Part shown: positions 10,718 through 22,341 of the stretch, piece after piece | How positions within the stretch are numbered: the first letter of the stretch is position 1 | Layout: every line of letters starts with the position of its first letter | Assembly: GCA_029891385.1 (NCBI GenBank) | Contig: CM057228.1 | Coordinates: 26,316,809-26,380,808 of the forward strand | Direction: 5' to 3' | Source: Erythroxylum novogranatense | Taxonomy: Eukaryota > Streptophyta > Magnoliopsida > Malpighiales > Erythroxylaceae | Length of the DNA: 64,000 nucleotides | Notes under the pieces: model-generated | Databases searched by the model: none | Told to the model about the DNA's origin: nothing | Seen by the model: the letters and a program-made list of their open reading frames with translations, nothing else | Translations under genes and position numbers: made by a program

Positions 10718-11198
10718 GAGAATACTTATAATCCATATTGGAACAATCCTTATGCTAATTGATGGACAAATTATGCTTAACTTGAATACTTACAACAACG
10801 ACAAGAAGAAGAATGACTTATAGATATAATAATATAATACCTTGCTAAAAGTGAAGTGAGCCAACATAAAATTGAAAAGAGATTTTCTTCACCTAAATAC
10901 AACATATTATTTGAGCTTATTAATAGTTTAAAGTGAAGAAGAGACAAAGGTCAACTTTATGAATGAATTGGCATTCTTAGAAGACGAGGAGTTAGCGGTT
11001 GTTTTAGAAGAGCAAAAAGAAAAAATAATAAGGATGGTTAAGGAAGAAGAAAAGGAAGAAAACCTTGTCCAAGAAGAGGAAGTAGAAGAGTGGAAAAAGA
11101 CGATTGAAGAAGAAGAAGAGGAGGAGGAGGAAGTCTTTGTCTAAGAAGAGAAAGTTGAAGAACGGACAAAAGTAATTGAGGAAGAATAAAAGGAGTAG
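10718..11198 (+). pseudogene. Possible Athila-type gag tail, degenerate
   Basis: Translation gives YNPYWNNPYAN followed by a helix-like piece (YLAKSEVSQHKIEKRFSS), resembling the region after Athila gag. Several stops interrupt it. From 10959 a short open frame is extremely rich in Glu and Lys. That acidic run is low-complexity and cannot be assigned alone. Confidence 0.4.
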
Positions 11199-12717
11199 CC
11201 ACATAAGGAAACTACTGATAAATTGTTGGTAGTCACCTTAAGTACAGAGGCTTTCCATTTTTCATAAGACAAACTGTTTAAGTCAAATGAGGATTCAAGA
11301 AGGTTTATTATTCTTTATTTTATTACAATTTGTTATTAAAAAGGGCATTAATTAAGTCAATTGGATTTCTTAATTTGATAAATTATGTCTTTATTATTAA
11401 CTTACAACATATGGCTTATTCACAAGCTACGAAATTGCTATATGGAGTAACGGGTGGAAACAAGCCACTAATTATAAGTCTAGATTAATGGTAAGCATGA
11501 AAGGTATGTCGAGTTAGCGATGTTAACCAAGCACTACTTTGGAGGAAACCCAAGAATTATTTTAGGTTTTAATTTTGAATTTTATTCCATTTTGTTTCTA
11601 TTTTGATGTTAGTATATGGTTTGAATGAGTTTTGATGTATTTTAGGTTAAGATATTGAGCACCCTGATGAGATTGTGCATAATTGTTGTGTTAAGGTATG
11701 ATTGTTAAAGTTTCATAGCTCTAAATGCAAATTTTTTAAGTTTGTTCGTCTATTTTTCATGATGTATACATTTACAGAGAGCTTTACGGTCATGTAGACT
11801 TACATGGTTAGACACACGCTTGTGTAACAAACCACATAAGTTCGTGATAAGTTACAAGTCTATGCTACAAGAACAACCCATAAAAGTGCCATAATCCTTC
11901 ATTTTTCTCACTTTGATCTCTTCCCTCTCTAACTCTCTTATTGTCACCCTCTCAATCTCCCAACCAATTTCTAGAATTTTTCTTACAAATTTGTGACACT
12001 TCACTTATTTATACATGAACAATTGGGTGTTTTGAATTTTTAGGGGTGTTTTGCAATTTTTAGGGATTTTTTGCCCTAAAAATGTTAGGATAGGTTTTCA
12101 AGTTTTGGTGAAATTTTGTGTGATTTTTTGGTTAGTTGTGGTTCCATAGTTGAATCTTATCCACACCCATATGAATTGGTTCAATTTGATGAATTGCATG
12201 AAATTTGGATAAAAATTCAACTGGAATGCAAATTTACATGATTTTGTTCACTAATTGTTAAATTGTAATGTTTTTGTGTGAAATTAGGATTAATTAGTTA
12301 TTTTTATGGTTAATTGAAGTTGTGTTTTTAATTTCATTTTAATTTTGACTTCATGTGAATTTAATGCTTAAATTTATTAATTTTATGTAATTGTTTGATT
12401 AGATTTGTTAATTTTAATTTTAGGTTAAAGTCGTAATTTAATAATTAGATTAATGTTATTTGTTAATTACAATGTTTTAATTTCAATTCTATAATTAATT
12501 AGGTTATTAGTTAATTGTCTAATTATTTCATTTTATTGTATTTATTTATTTTGTTAGATTATTTGTGTGTGATTTTGCTATTTGTTTAATTTTCCTTTTT
12601 AAAATTCGTTTTCACTTTTAAAAAATTAGTGAGGATAAGAATTAAGTGTGGGGAAACAATTATTTTTTCAATTTATCTATTATTTGCTCACACTCAAGCA
12701 AAATTTTGAGACATAAT
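11199..12717. other. AT-rich non-coding region of the Athila-like remnant
   Basis: No supportable gene. Contains the post-pol phrase near 11490-11560, a tract around 11775-11850 with inverted short words of the kind seen in Athila leaders (near ACACGCTTGTGT), and long T/A-rich sequence. The purine motif AAGTGTGGGG near 12646 precedes the env-like region. Confidence 0.5.
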
Positions 12718-13371
12718 GATGAGATTGTAATGAAAAAAGGAGATATCAAGGAAGCGACAACAAGGAGAAGGGTCATCTAAAGATTTGACTAGAGTTTGTC
12801 CACAACACTAGCCTGCCAATATAGTCCAGCCCCTAAAGTAGCCATAAATTTTGTTATTCAATGCGAGAGCCCAATAGGAACAATACCAACGACTCAAGGA
12901 GAAAAATTTGGGACTAGTAAATTCACTAATTGGGAGGTGCTGGAGCAAGTTGGTTTAGCCTACTGAGTTTGAGATCTTTTTAACTTTAGAGTATGGTCCT
13001 GATTCTTCGAGATCATAGAACCTTCATATTTGGAGTTGACGCTCGAGATGCTCTCTATGATAATGGGGGTCGCTCAAACATGATCCAATTCTGAATGATT
13101 GAGGATATGATCCGGATGAGCTATTTGAAATTCTCCATTATGATAGGTCTTTACTATCAGGAGTTCATGGGGACATCATAATATATCGCATTGCGAACAA
13201 ACTTTACGAATGGATTATCTCCTTGACACTTTTGGCTTACAATTAACACAGAGGAAGATTATGACCCCAGTAAATCTAAGGTGTCCACACTACAACATCT
13301 TGCAGTCAAATATATGCATGGTATTCTGAGACATATACTGAGCCATCAGGGTGACAGTTGGTGAGTAGTCA
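12718..13371 (+). pseudogene. Athila env-like ORF, left half, degenerate
   Basis: Translated fragments such as FTNWEVLEQVGL and IEPSYLELTLEMLSM resemble the plant Athila ORF-1/env-like family motif in which a helix with Y-x-E-L-T-x-E precedes a conserved domain. Many stops are present. The frame is cut at 13371 by element E and continues at 27932. Function in the family is unknown. Confidence 0.5.
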
Positions 13372-14261
13372 TGTAACATCCCGACCCTAATGGGAAGGGT
13401 ATATGGGTCATTTTGTTCAGCCTAGTAATTTGCATTTCATATTTCTGATGTGAACGTTTATTTGGTCTCTGATTGTAGAGGAATGAGTTATTTGGCACAT
13501 GCACATATAGGTACATGCATTCATGACTTTTCTCGGCATTTGCTTTTGTAAATGATTTGAATTGTGAATGTGTGAGATAATTAGATTGGATTATGATTGA
13601 TTGAGAAATTAGGAGTAATTGGGTTCATATAATTGATTTAGAATAGTTTAAGAGTGATTGGCAATTGATAGTGGCTTATAGGAAATTTTCTAGAAATTTG
13701 GGAGAAAATGCCCGGACTGAAAATTTTAGAGGGACCGACTGATTGATTGTATGGTACTGAAAGAATTGTCCAATGGTGATGGAAAAATGAGAGTTATACT
13801 GTTAGGAGAATTAAAAATGTTGAGCCATTGGAATTTAGAGACTGAAATCTAAAGGAATTGAGGACTTATGTCTATATATATATCTAGGTTTCTATTTGGG
13901 GATTTTTATCCTAAGGTAAAGCAATCTTCTTCTTCTCTTCTCCCACGGTGATCTTCGATTTCTTTCCCTTTGGTGTGAGCTCTCGATCATTTCTTGTGGT
14001 TTCCCTTTCATTGTGCAAGGCTAGCTTGTTTATTGTGGGAGATGGAGTTGGTTGAGGCTTCAAGGTGGAGATCGTTGGTTTCAAGGTTTTAGGTTTCTAG
14101 AGATTTGTGGATTTTGGCTTGATTCGTAAGTTAATGGTTTAATGTGTGATTATTGTGTTTAAAGCATGCATAGAGGTTAATTGTTAAAGATTTGAGTGTT
14201 TATGAGTTAGTAATCGATTTTTTTAGAGAGAGAAAAGAGGAAGAGCTAACAAGAAGACGAT

Positions 14262-14430
14262 CGGAAGGTCAGACGTCATGGCGTGCTCGCATGATCGCGA
14301 CGACGGCGAGAAATTGTGTTTCGCCCATGGCGAGCTTATTGAAGCTCGTCGCGGCGAACCTCCAATCGTCTCATGCTGGGCGAAGCTATGCTTGTCGCCC
14401 GCGAAGCGCTTGTCGCCGCTGATTTAACGC
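14262..14430. repeat. CpG-rich cluster in the E 5' LTR
   Basis: Decayed GTCGCGGCGA and ATCGCGACGA units. The sister patch in the right LTR (about 26000-26170) keeps more intact CGTCGCGACG cores. Same class as the clusters in A, B and C. Confidence 0.7.
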
Positions 14431-15408
14431 CCTCACGTCATGCAAGGCTGTTTCTCTTGAATGAGTATAGTTTGGTTTAGGGCATAACTTTTGATGTAGA
14501 CCTCCGATTGAGGTGATGTTTGATTTGTTGTGATCTAGAAAGAGGTCTACAAATGAGGAAAAGAATGAAGGTTTGAAATTAAATTATGAGAATCCCAATT
14601 TGTGAAAGAAAGCTAAGAAATATGATTGTATTGCATCCTAAGAATTGTTTTGAGTAATTGGGGTATAATGTGAGACTTTGAAAGTAAATTCATTGCATCG
14701 GGAATTTTAGGAACTGAGCATAAAGATTGAATTTGATCTAGAGATTAGTGATATTTTTTTGAGGTCATACCCTAGCGAGTATGACATGATAATTGCCTCG
14801 ATATTAGAATTGAAATTGGGAGTTCTCAGATCATGTTATTGAATTGGAAATGAGCTGATATTGATCAAGTGAGTGAAAGTTCGATACTGAGTAAAAGAAA
14901 ATGGAAAGTGGGAATAGGTACCGGGAAAATCATGAATAGGCATAGTACATCTTTTATTCAAGGCATGTGCATCATTAATTATTTCGACTGTGCATTTTGT
15001 AATGAATGAAATGAATTGATTGTTTTAGAGCCGATGGATCGATAATCCACGGACAGTGCTGGAGCTTCCAGGCAACGGCTAGAAAATTCAGGTGAGTAAC
15101 CTAGTTGGTTCCTCAGCCTTTATGTGTTTAATAATTTGCAATGATGCTATGTGGAGAGAATGGAGGGATATATGTGCTTGTTTTGATTGATTTCGGACCA
15201 CGGGTGTCCGAAGTATTTGAATGTGATATCAAGTGCAAAATGTGTACTACATGTGAATATTCTTTGTGAAATGATTGGGAATATGTTTTGATACATGTGT
15301 ATTGTCTATAGAGATATGAATGAACGTGTGAAATCCATAATTGGTTAATAAATAATGGTTATGACTGGAGCATATTCTGATCGGACCTATAAGCTCATCA
15401 ATTGTAAA

Positions 15409-15565
15409 AGGAATAGTGCATACCCGAGGGCTCTCCTATTCCTAATGTGAGAAAGCAAGAAGTGCATACCGGGGCTCTCCTACTTGCTTAAAATGTGATT
15501 ATCACATCGAACCGAGCTTTGAGCTCGAGGGAGTCGATGTATACCTGAGGGCTCTCCTACTCCCT
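15409..15565 (+). other. Three tandem hairpins with conserved loop and different stems
   Basis: Hairpin 1: AGGAATAG (15409-15416) pairs with CTATTCCT (15436-15443). Hairpin 2: AAGCAAGAAG (15453-15462) pairs with CTACTTGCTT (15480-15489), one mismatch. Hairpin 3: AGGGAGT... (15528-15537) pairs with CTACTCCCT (15557-15565), with a small bulge. Loops share the words TGCATACC/TGTATACC and GGGCTCTC. Stems differ but stay complementary. A small GAGCTTTGAGCTC stem lies between 2 and 3. Confidence 0.7.
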
Positions 15566-16179
15566 AAGTGTATCCAAGTCTGCTCAAGCGCCAATCACAA
15601 CTCAAGGTAAAACAAATTAAATTATGGGAAGAGATTTGTGCAAAGGTCGATGTGTATGTGAATAGTGTGAAAGGCGTCGCCTTTATATGTGTACAAGTTA
15701 GCAATGCCTCGAATTGATTTGGAATGCGATGATATGTGATAAGATGTGAATTATTGGTTTATGCATGCGCTGAGTGAACCATCGATAATGGTTTCTCACC
15801 GAGTTCGCAAACTCACCCAATATTGCAACTATTTTTCAGAATCAAGAGTACCGTTAGTAAACGGAGTATGTTTGCAGGATTCAAGTGAAGGTCGCAATCG
15901 GGATCGATCAGGTATGCGCATTGCATGTCTTTATTTTATAATAAAGTGTTTATTTGTATTTGTGAAATGGACCTCAAGAACTTTTAGAATTGTGTGTATT
16001 CAAATTAGATGTGATTGAATGAGTACCCAATTTGGGCATGGAATTCCGCATATATGTTTTAAATGAATAATGTACCGATTTTTGATTGAGTGGTTAGCAC
16101 GCCATCCTCGCGGGGCACGGACTCGGATATCACTGTGGATGTCGGGTTCGGGTCTTGCGGGTGTGGGGTGTTACATTTG

Positions 16180-16194
16180 TGGTATCAGAGCCCA
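16180..16194 (+). promoter_or_regulatory. Primer-binding site of element E (initiator tRNA-Met)
   Basis: TGGTATCAGAGCCCA four bases after the LTR end, the standard plant initiator tRNA-Met site, intact. Confidence 0.93.
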
Positions 16195-16401
16195 GAAGTA
16201 CAATCTTACATGGGCGTTCTGAAAAAAATGTGTCAAGTTACATGCATTTAAGTCGTGTCACTACAGACAAAGGACAATCGATCCCCGCCTAAGTATATGA
16301 GTCACATGTAGAGCCTGTACCAATTGTTTTATCATTAGAATTAGTGAGGAAATTGATGATATATCGAATGGGATAAATGTCATTGTGGATACCATGAAAT
16401 C

Positions 16402-16498
<97 letters not shown>

Positions 16499-16855
16499 TC
16501 AATTTGACAAATGAAGATTGATCTGTAATAGTATTGGTGGATACCTTATGGAATGCGATATCCAGGTTATACCGGGGGTATATTCTTGAATGTGAGATAG
16601 ATATGAATATGTTCGAATCGACAGAGGAAATTAGAGCTATGAGAGAAATGACAAGAGTACAAGTGTATAATGTGGATGAAATGAAATGTTATCATTGAGA
16701 TTGAACACTGTGACGAGTGTTATGAATAATGATTTCTAACTTTGAATCGATTACGTTAGAGAGAAATCAAGAATGATGGTATATCTATGATGTTGATTTT
16801 TGAGTGTGAAATTATATGGGTGCGATGTCATAATGAAAAGATTGAAAGGTAAGAC
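16195..16855. other. Element E internal region, left part
   Basis: Leader-like AT-rich sequence with no gene. Contains the AT microsatellite and ends at 16851-16855 with AAGAC, one copy of the target-site duplication of element G. Confidence 0.7.
16404..16495. repeat. (AT)n microsatellite, about 92 bp
   Basis: Uninterrupted AT dinucleotides, about 46 units, inside the internal leader of element E. The length is uncertain because such tracts are error-prone in assembly. Confidence 0.97.
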
Positions 16856-18739
16856 TGTTGGGACCCGATCTGGAAACCGGATCCCAACCGAAAAACAAAA
16901 ACAGAGACGAAACGGATCGAACCAAAGCAAACAAATCTGACATCCGGAAACAACGAATAGAGAAACATGATCGCGTTGGAAACTTAGACTATCCAAACCT
17001 GGTATAATTTTTTTTTCTTTCTTATTCCTTGTCTTTTCATTCTTAATCACTTTATTTCATTACATACAAAATCATCATATGCTTGAATACTCATACAAAT
17101 CCCAAATCGCACTCAAATCATAATAAACTTCTTAACATTAATACCAATCTCATAAATCCATCTTTCATACATCTAAATTTTATTTTTCTTCTTTTCCAAT
17201 TTATTTTCTAACAAAAATCCGGCAGCATAATGGATGCATTTATCCTATCTCAAAAATTCCTGCAAAGGCAAAATACACTTCTAATATCACAAAATCTATA
17301 ATCATCGGACTCTCCCGTCCTAATCCAAACACCAAAGAAACAAACGCAATCTTAGATCTAAACACTTCAATCAAATTCCCATATCAATTAACAATATATT
17401 TTCCAAAATCATACACAATTTCATATACAATTTCCAAAATCATTTACAATTACTAATTCAAAATCCGTGACATCGACCTCTTCATTCTTTTACATCAACC
17501 TAATATACACAATTTCATACAAACTTCATAAATCATATACATACATGGCAATTCGCCATATTCAATCTTAATACCAAAATCTCAATTTGCACAAAATCCA
17601 AATAATACAAAATCGAATCAAACGTTTGATACTCTTTCATCCGATCTCCGCATGAAACACGGAGATGGGGATGAAAGGGGTGAGCTTCAAGCTCGTGGAT
17701 AATATATTTATAAATTGAAACATAAGTTTAAAATTATCTTTTCAAAATTTTCAAACATTTCCCATTCGAAATTTATCCAAAACCCATTTTCAAACTTTCC
17801 AAAACATTCATAAAACAGCTCAAATTCATGATTGAAAATCCACTTTCTCATTTCTCAAATTCTCAAACTTTTTACCAATCATGCACAGCTTTAAACATGA
17901 ATGCATCACATAGCATATAAACAAAATCATAAACCACATAACATAAAAGCATGGTTTGATGTTGGACCCCACATCCCACCCGTAGGTGTTTGCAAGTTAT
18001 ACTGCGGCGTGTGTTTGCGGGTTATACCGCGGCATCCAACACAAATCACAATAACACATTAAATGGTTTGGTTTGGTCCATAACATGACGCATCGCACAC
18101 TTCAAAGATATGGTCATGTGCAGTAGTGAAGGAGTCCGTGATCGAACTCCATGCCACTAGCGGTAGCCGGAGAAGGTTATAACAAGTAGAGACAAAGGTA
18201 ATCGACTCACAAAAGGACCTGACCAAACCCACATAACACATAAGTTTAAAACGGAAATTCAGATTGCTCAAGGCACTTTTCAAAAATCTTGATTTTCACA
18301 TTTTCAAATCATAACATCAAATTGTGTCAAAAGCTTGACACATGCATATTCCACACATACAATCATATTCAATAAATCAATTAATCACATATAAATCAAA
18401 CGATAAACATGAATGCAATTATTTCTTTCACACATAAATCAAAACATATATAGTTTCATAAAACACATTGCTCAAATTGTCTAAAAACATGATTTTCATA
18501 AATCTTATATTTTCTAAAAAATAATTTCTAACATAAGGAAATTAATCCTTCAAAATCATAATATCCAAACATTTTTATAAACATTCATTTCTCAAAACTT
18601 TGTTTCTTGAATTTTCAAATTCACATTTTTAGCTTAAAATTCAATAAATAAATATACTACCCACCTTATTTCCATGCTAGCATCTTGTCCAATGCTTCAA
18701 TTAGACTTTTGCTTCTCTCTCTCTTCCAATTGAACAAAA

Positions 18740-19560
18740 CCTAAACCATAATCATCCAAATTCACATCATAAATAACATAATCTTCAAAATTAACTTAGG
18801 AATTCACCAATTTACCATAATTCCAAGCTATCTAACTCACCAATTTACAAAAACCCTAATTCACCAATTTGGCCTAAACCAACTTATCCAAATTCAATAC
18901 CATAAATTACAATTTCTTCAAAATTGATTTCATAATTCACAAACTCATCATATTTCAAGCCATCTTACTTCAACAATTTCTAAAAATGCCAAAATCTCTC
19001 AAATTCTAAATTGAACCTAAACCAATTCAATCAAATTCGATATCACAAAAATCATAATTACTCAAATTGAGCTTAGGAAACATCAATTCCTCACATATTC
19101 AAGCTATTTCAATCTCCAATTTTGAAAATCTCCAATTTTCAAAATTGGCCTAAACCAATTTACACAAATTTCATATCATAAATCATAATTTCTTCACAAT
19201 TGATTTCATATTTCACCAATTCATACTAGTATTGATGATTCTACACTATTAATTCACAAAATCTCCAAATTTCAAATTTGGCCTAAACCTCCAATTTATA
19301 ATTTTTCAAATTAAACTTCACCTAAAGCATAAACATCAAAATTAACTTAGGATATCTCAAATTCATCACTAATTCAAGCAATCTAAAGCAATAATTTCAA
19401 AAACCCCCAATTTCAAAATTTGACATAATCCTAATCACTCAATTAACCAAAATTAAATCTCATTTAAGGCATAATCATCACAATTTACTTCATAAATCAC
19501 ATACCCATATCATTTCTAATGATTCTAAACCAAAAACTCATCAAAAACTCAAAATCCAAA
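18740..19560. repeat. Degenerate tandem repeat, unit about 133-143 bp
   Basis: The word CCTAAACC recurs at 18740, 18873, 19016, 19149 and 19282 (steps 133, 143, 133, 133), each within a similar frame of ATCATAAAT, TTCTTCAAAATTGA and TTCAAGC words. Later units near 19321 and 19470 are shortened. The same block exists in the H LTRs (from about 34460, 39750 and 45070). Confidence 0.75.
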
Positions 19561-20499
19561 TTTTTTTCCTTACCTCTTTCTCCTTCAAATTTCGGATTTA
19601 TGGAGCCTTAGAGGGAGCTTCCACCTTCTTTATCATTCTTCCTTGAAATCTACTCAAAACAAGCTTTAAATCTAAAAAAAATCAAAATCCAAGCTTTCTC
19701 TCTCACCTTTGCCGAAATCACACTTCTTTCTCCACTTTTTTTCTTTTCTTCCTTATTCTTTTTTTCTTCCTCTAGAACATCGTGACTCCTCCATATAAAA
19801 ACGACAATCCTCATGTTGTTTCTGCCATGTCATTAAAATGATAGGCTAAAGACTCTTATGCCCCTTCTTTTTAGCCTATTTCCAAAAATGCCCTTCAATG
19901 TGTCTAAAAAACTGTCATTTCGCGTCCAGAATTTGAGCAGCTAAACGATATAATTTGGACAAACTTTCTTCTTGAAAATTTTTTCTCTAGATCAGACGAA
20001 TCTAACTCCACCAACGGCGCTCAATTCGGATCTAAAACAAAGAAGTTATAGCCGAAATACTATCGGACCTTCACAAAATCCGAGACTGAACATTAACATA
20101 ACTTCAGTCCAGAAATGGACAATCTTAGGGATGAAATTAAATTTCGATCCCTTCATAAGAGTTGTATCCCTATATCTTAACTTTATTTTCCCTCAAGAAT
20201 CAACTCAATCGGATTTGTACAACTCCCGAATTTTGCAAAATACTGAACCATGTTCAGAAACTTTTTCCAACTTATAACCTATAACCAAATCTCCTACTTT
20301 GGTTCAATCAATATCTTTCCATTTACTCTCCTAAAAATCATAATTCTTTATAAAAATGAAATTAATTTTCTTAGGAATCCAACGCTTCAAGAATCAAATC
20401 AATCGGATGTCGGACGAAGGAATTATAAGCAAAAGATTACAAAAGGGATCGGATTAAAAACAAAGTATCGGAACTTCAAAACCGAACTTTTCAAAAATC

Positions 20500-21140
20500 A
20501 TATCTCTCGATCCCGAACTAGGAATTTGACACATTTGGTGTCAATAAAAAGATCAAAGGAATCTCTACAACTTTCTTGAAGAACTCAAAATCAAATTAGG
20601 TCTCAAAAGAGGTTGAAAACTCAATCAAAGATTTTGTCCAAAACAGTTTTTCCTAAACGACTTCCAATTTTTAAATCGCTCATAACTCCTAGCCCCGATA
20701 TCGAACAATTGCAAACTTTATATCAATGGAAAGATAAAAACATCATCTAAAACTTTCATGAAGACCACTTACTCCAATTCAAACTAATTCCATACGACGA
20801 GTGACCTCGAAGCATAGAACACACAAATCTATTCTTAATAGCATTTTCAAAACAAAGCATATCTTCATAAATTCATTTCTCTCAATCCCGACATCGAAAA
20901 ATAGCAAACTTTATGTCCACAAAAAGCTCTCGACAGAGGCTACAATTTTCATGTTGATCATTTTCTCAAATTTTGCCTAAATCAAAAAGTCAACTTTTTC
21001 CTCAAAAGTCAAAGTTCAAGCGAACTTTGACTGATCATAACTCTCACTCCCGATATTGAAAAATATCAAAATTTATGGCTACAGAAAGCTCTTGACATAA
21101 ACTACAAGTTTTCAGAAGATCATTTTCCCAAATTTTGCCT
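20500..21140. repeat. Degenerate repeat with CCCGATATCGAAAAAT core
   Basis: Four diverged units, each with ATAACTC or ATATCTC, then a CCCGA-ATCG-AAAAAT-like core, then TATATCAA/TATGTCCA and an ACTTTCATG-like end. Cores lie near 20510, 20693, 20884 and 21047, so the unit is about 160-190 bp. Shared with all three H LTRs. Confidence 0.65.
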
Positions 21141-21447
21141 CAAACAAAAAGTCAACTCTCAAGTCAAACTTTCTATCTCCAAAAGTGAACTTTCTAAATT
21201 CTTCAAATTTTCACACTTTTTCTTTTTAATTCTTGCTATTTACCTTCATTTCAATCAACTCATCCACTTTCTTCTCATAATCCATATAAGTTCACTCAAA
21301 TATCAAAGTCCTCAAAATTAAACAATTCTTTTCTCATAATTTTTTTTTCATCAAATTTCCTTAAATTCAAAATTTTCTCACCAATTTCTTTCTCACTTAA
21401 ATTCATTTTAATATTTTTAATTTTCATCAAAAGTTCGGGGTCCAACA

Positions 21448-22076
21448 TTTCTCCCCCTCTTAAAAGAATTTCGTCATCGAAATTCATATGTAGTAAATCA
21501 TCAAGTAACACATTCTCTTAGTTGATTTCTTTCCAAAAGATCATAGTCACTTTTCTTATCTAATTTCCTCATCATACACATTCTTAACTTACTTCTTATA
21601 TCAAGTACACCACATTCACTATTATATCACTTCACTATATCCACAATTCAATATGCCTTACATATATAGATACAAACTCAAGTTGTCTCATCTTTCAAGT
21701 ATCCCTTAATTGCATCTTACATATGCATATTCGAAAATAATTCATCCAAATTTAATTTGTCAAATATTTCATGACATACCTTCATATCAGTTAATCCTAT
21801 CCTTCAAGTATTTCTTGATTCGACTCACACATGTATAACTAAAATCATTTCTTCCTATTTCATCATGAAATTCTCCTCTCAATTGCCCTTAACACTTTCT
21901 TCTAATCAATCATCACTCATCACCTTAATCAAACAATCCACTAGGTTCTTCACATCATGCATGAAATACCATTTCCATCCTTATCACTCTCTCACTAATG
22001 CAATCCTATTCATTAAAACTTTGAACAAACACTTCCGCCCAAGTATGATCATAATACTGGGCTCTGATACCATCTA
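21448..22076 (-). other. Internal domain of G (629 bp) with pol-tail relic
   Basis: On the minus strand, the end next to the 3' LTR reads NFDDEILLRGGEM, the C-terminal tail of chromovirus pol, overlapping the polypurine tract (TTTCTCCCCCTCTT on the plus strand at 21448-21461). The rest is AT-rich and non-coding up to the PBS. This argues for descent from a chromovirus by deletion of gag-pol. Confidence 0.8.
22058..22072 (-). promoter_or_regulatory. Primer-binding site of element G
   Basis: Minus strand TGGTATCAGAGCCCA, a full match to the initiator tRNA-Met type site. It lies four bases from the right LTR. Confidence 0.92.
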
Positions 22077-22336
22077 GGTTGGGACCCGATCTGGAAACCG
22101 GATCCCAACCGAAAAATAAAAACGGAGACGAAACGGATCGAACCAAAGCAAACAAATCCAACATCCGGAAACAACGAACAGAGAAACATGATCGCGTTGG
22201 AAACTTAGACTATCCAAACCCGGTATAATTTTTTTTTCATCAAATTTCCTTAAATTCAAAATTTTCTCACCAATTTCTTTCTCACTTAAATTCATTTTAA
22301 TATTTCTAATTTTCATCAAAAGTTCGAGGTCCAACA
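22077..22336 (-). repeat. 5' LTR of G, internally deleted to 260 bp
   Basis: Matches the first ~150 bp and last ~100 bp of the left LTR. The junction sits in ATAATTTTTTTTTC, which occurs at both deletion ends in the full LTR (17004-17017 and 21336-21349). About 4.33 kb is missing. The first base of the LTR is G instead of T. Confidence 0.9.
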
Positions 22337-22341
22337 AAGAC

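Larger units (their letters stand above)
10718..13371 (+). mobile_element. Athila-like gypsy remnant, left part (pol missing)
   Basis: Sequence right of the Sirevirus LTR matches the layout of plant Athila elements: a gag tail, the post-pol phrase around 11490-11560 (GTCGAGTTAGCGATG ... GGAAACCCAAG, which I recognise from Athila-type elements), a long AT-rich spacer, an AAGTGTGGGG purine motif near 12646, and an env-like region from about 12718. The whole pol gene is absent between gag and the spacer. It continues at 27927 beyond element E. Assignment rests on recalled family phrases. Confidence 0.6.
13372..16175 (+). repeat. 5' LTR of element E (2,804 bp)
   Basis: TGTAACATCC ... GTGTTACA ends. 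Features in order: a TATA-like run near 13873, a pyrimidine-rich start of leader near 13925, a CpG-rich patch (14262-14430), a splice-donor-like AGGTGAGTA at 15090-15098, a hairpin array (15409-15565), a GAGTT...AACTC hairpin (15801-15814) and an acceptor-like ATTTTTCAG ending at 15839. A sister copy is at 25115-27926. Confidence 0.92.
16856..21447 (-). repeat. 3' LTR of element G (full length, 4,592 bp)
   Basis: TGTTGGGACCCG ... GGGGTCCAACA ends. Holds a GAGCT-TCA-AGCTC hairpin (17682-17694), an ATCTCCG/CGGAGAT hairpin (17644-17667), a TACCCACCT motif (18658-18666, AGGTGGGTA in element sense) and two blocks of degenerate tandem repeats. Short open frames inside are not conserved as genes. 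The whole stretch is non-coding. Confidence 0.92.
16856..22336 (-). mobile_element. Element G: non-autonomous giant-LTR retrotransposon
   Basis: Minus-strand element: 3' LTR at left (16856-21447, 4,592 bp), internal domain 21448-22076 (629 bp), 5' LTR at right reduced to 260 bp (22077-22336). Exact 5-bp target-site duplication AAGAC at 16851-16855 and 22337-22341. The internal domain has a polypurine tract and a PBS but no gag or pol beyond a pol tail, so it depends on enzymes from elsewhere. Related to H. Confidence 0.92.

Noticed and set aside
10959..11144. Glu/Lys-rich frame as a host acidic protein gene
   Set aside because: Low-complexity, lies between Athila-type gag tail and spacer, and has no promoter or splice context that I can support.
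16180..16194. tRNA gene fragments
   Set aside because: These 15-bp matches to initiator tRNA-Met are primer-binding sites next to LTRs; no full tRNA fold is present.
16404..16495. AT repeat as a TATA promoter or matrix attachment site
   Set aside because: A pure dinucleotide microsatellite is enough to explain it; nothing nearby supports transcription starts.
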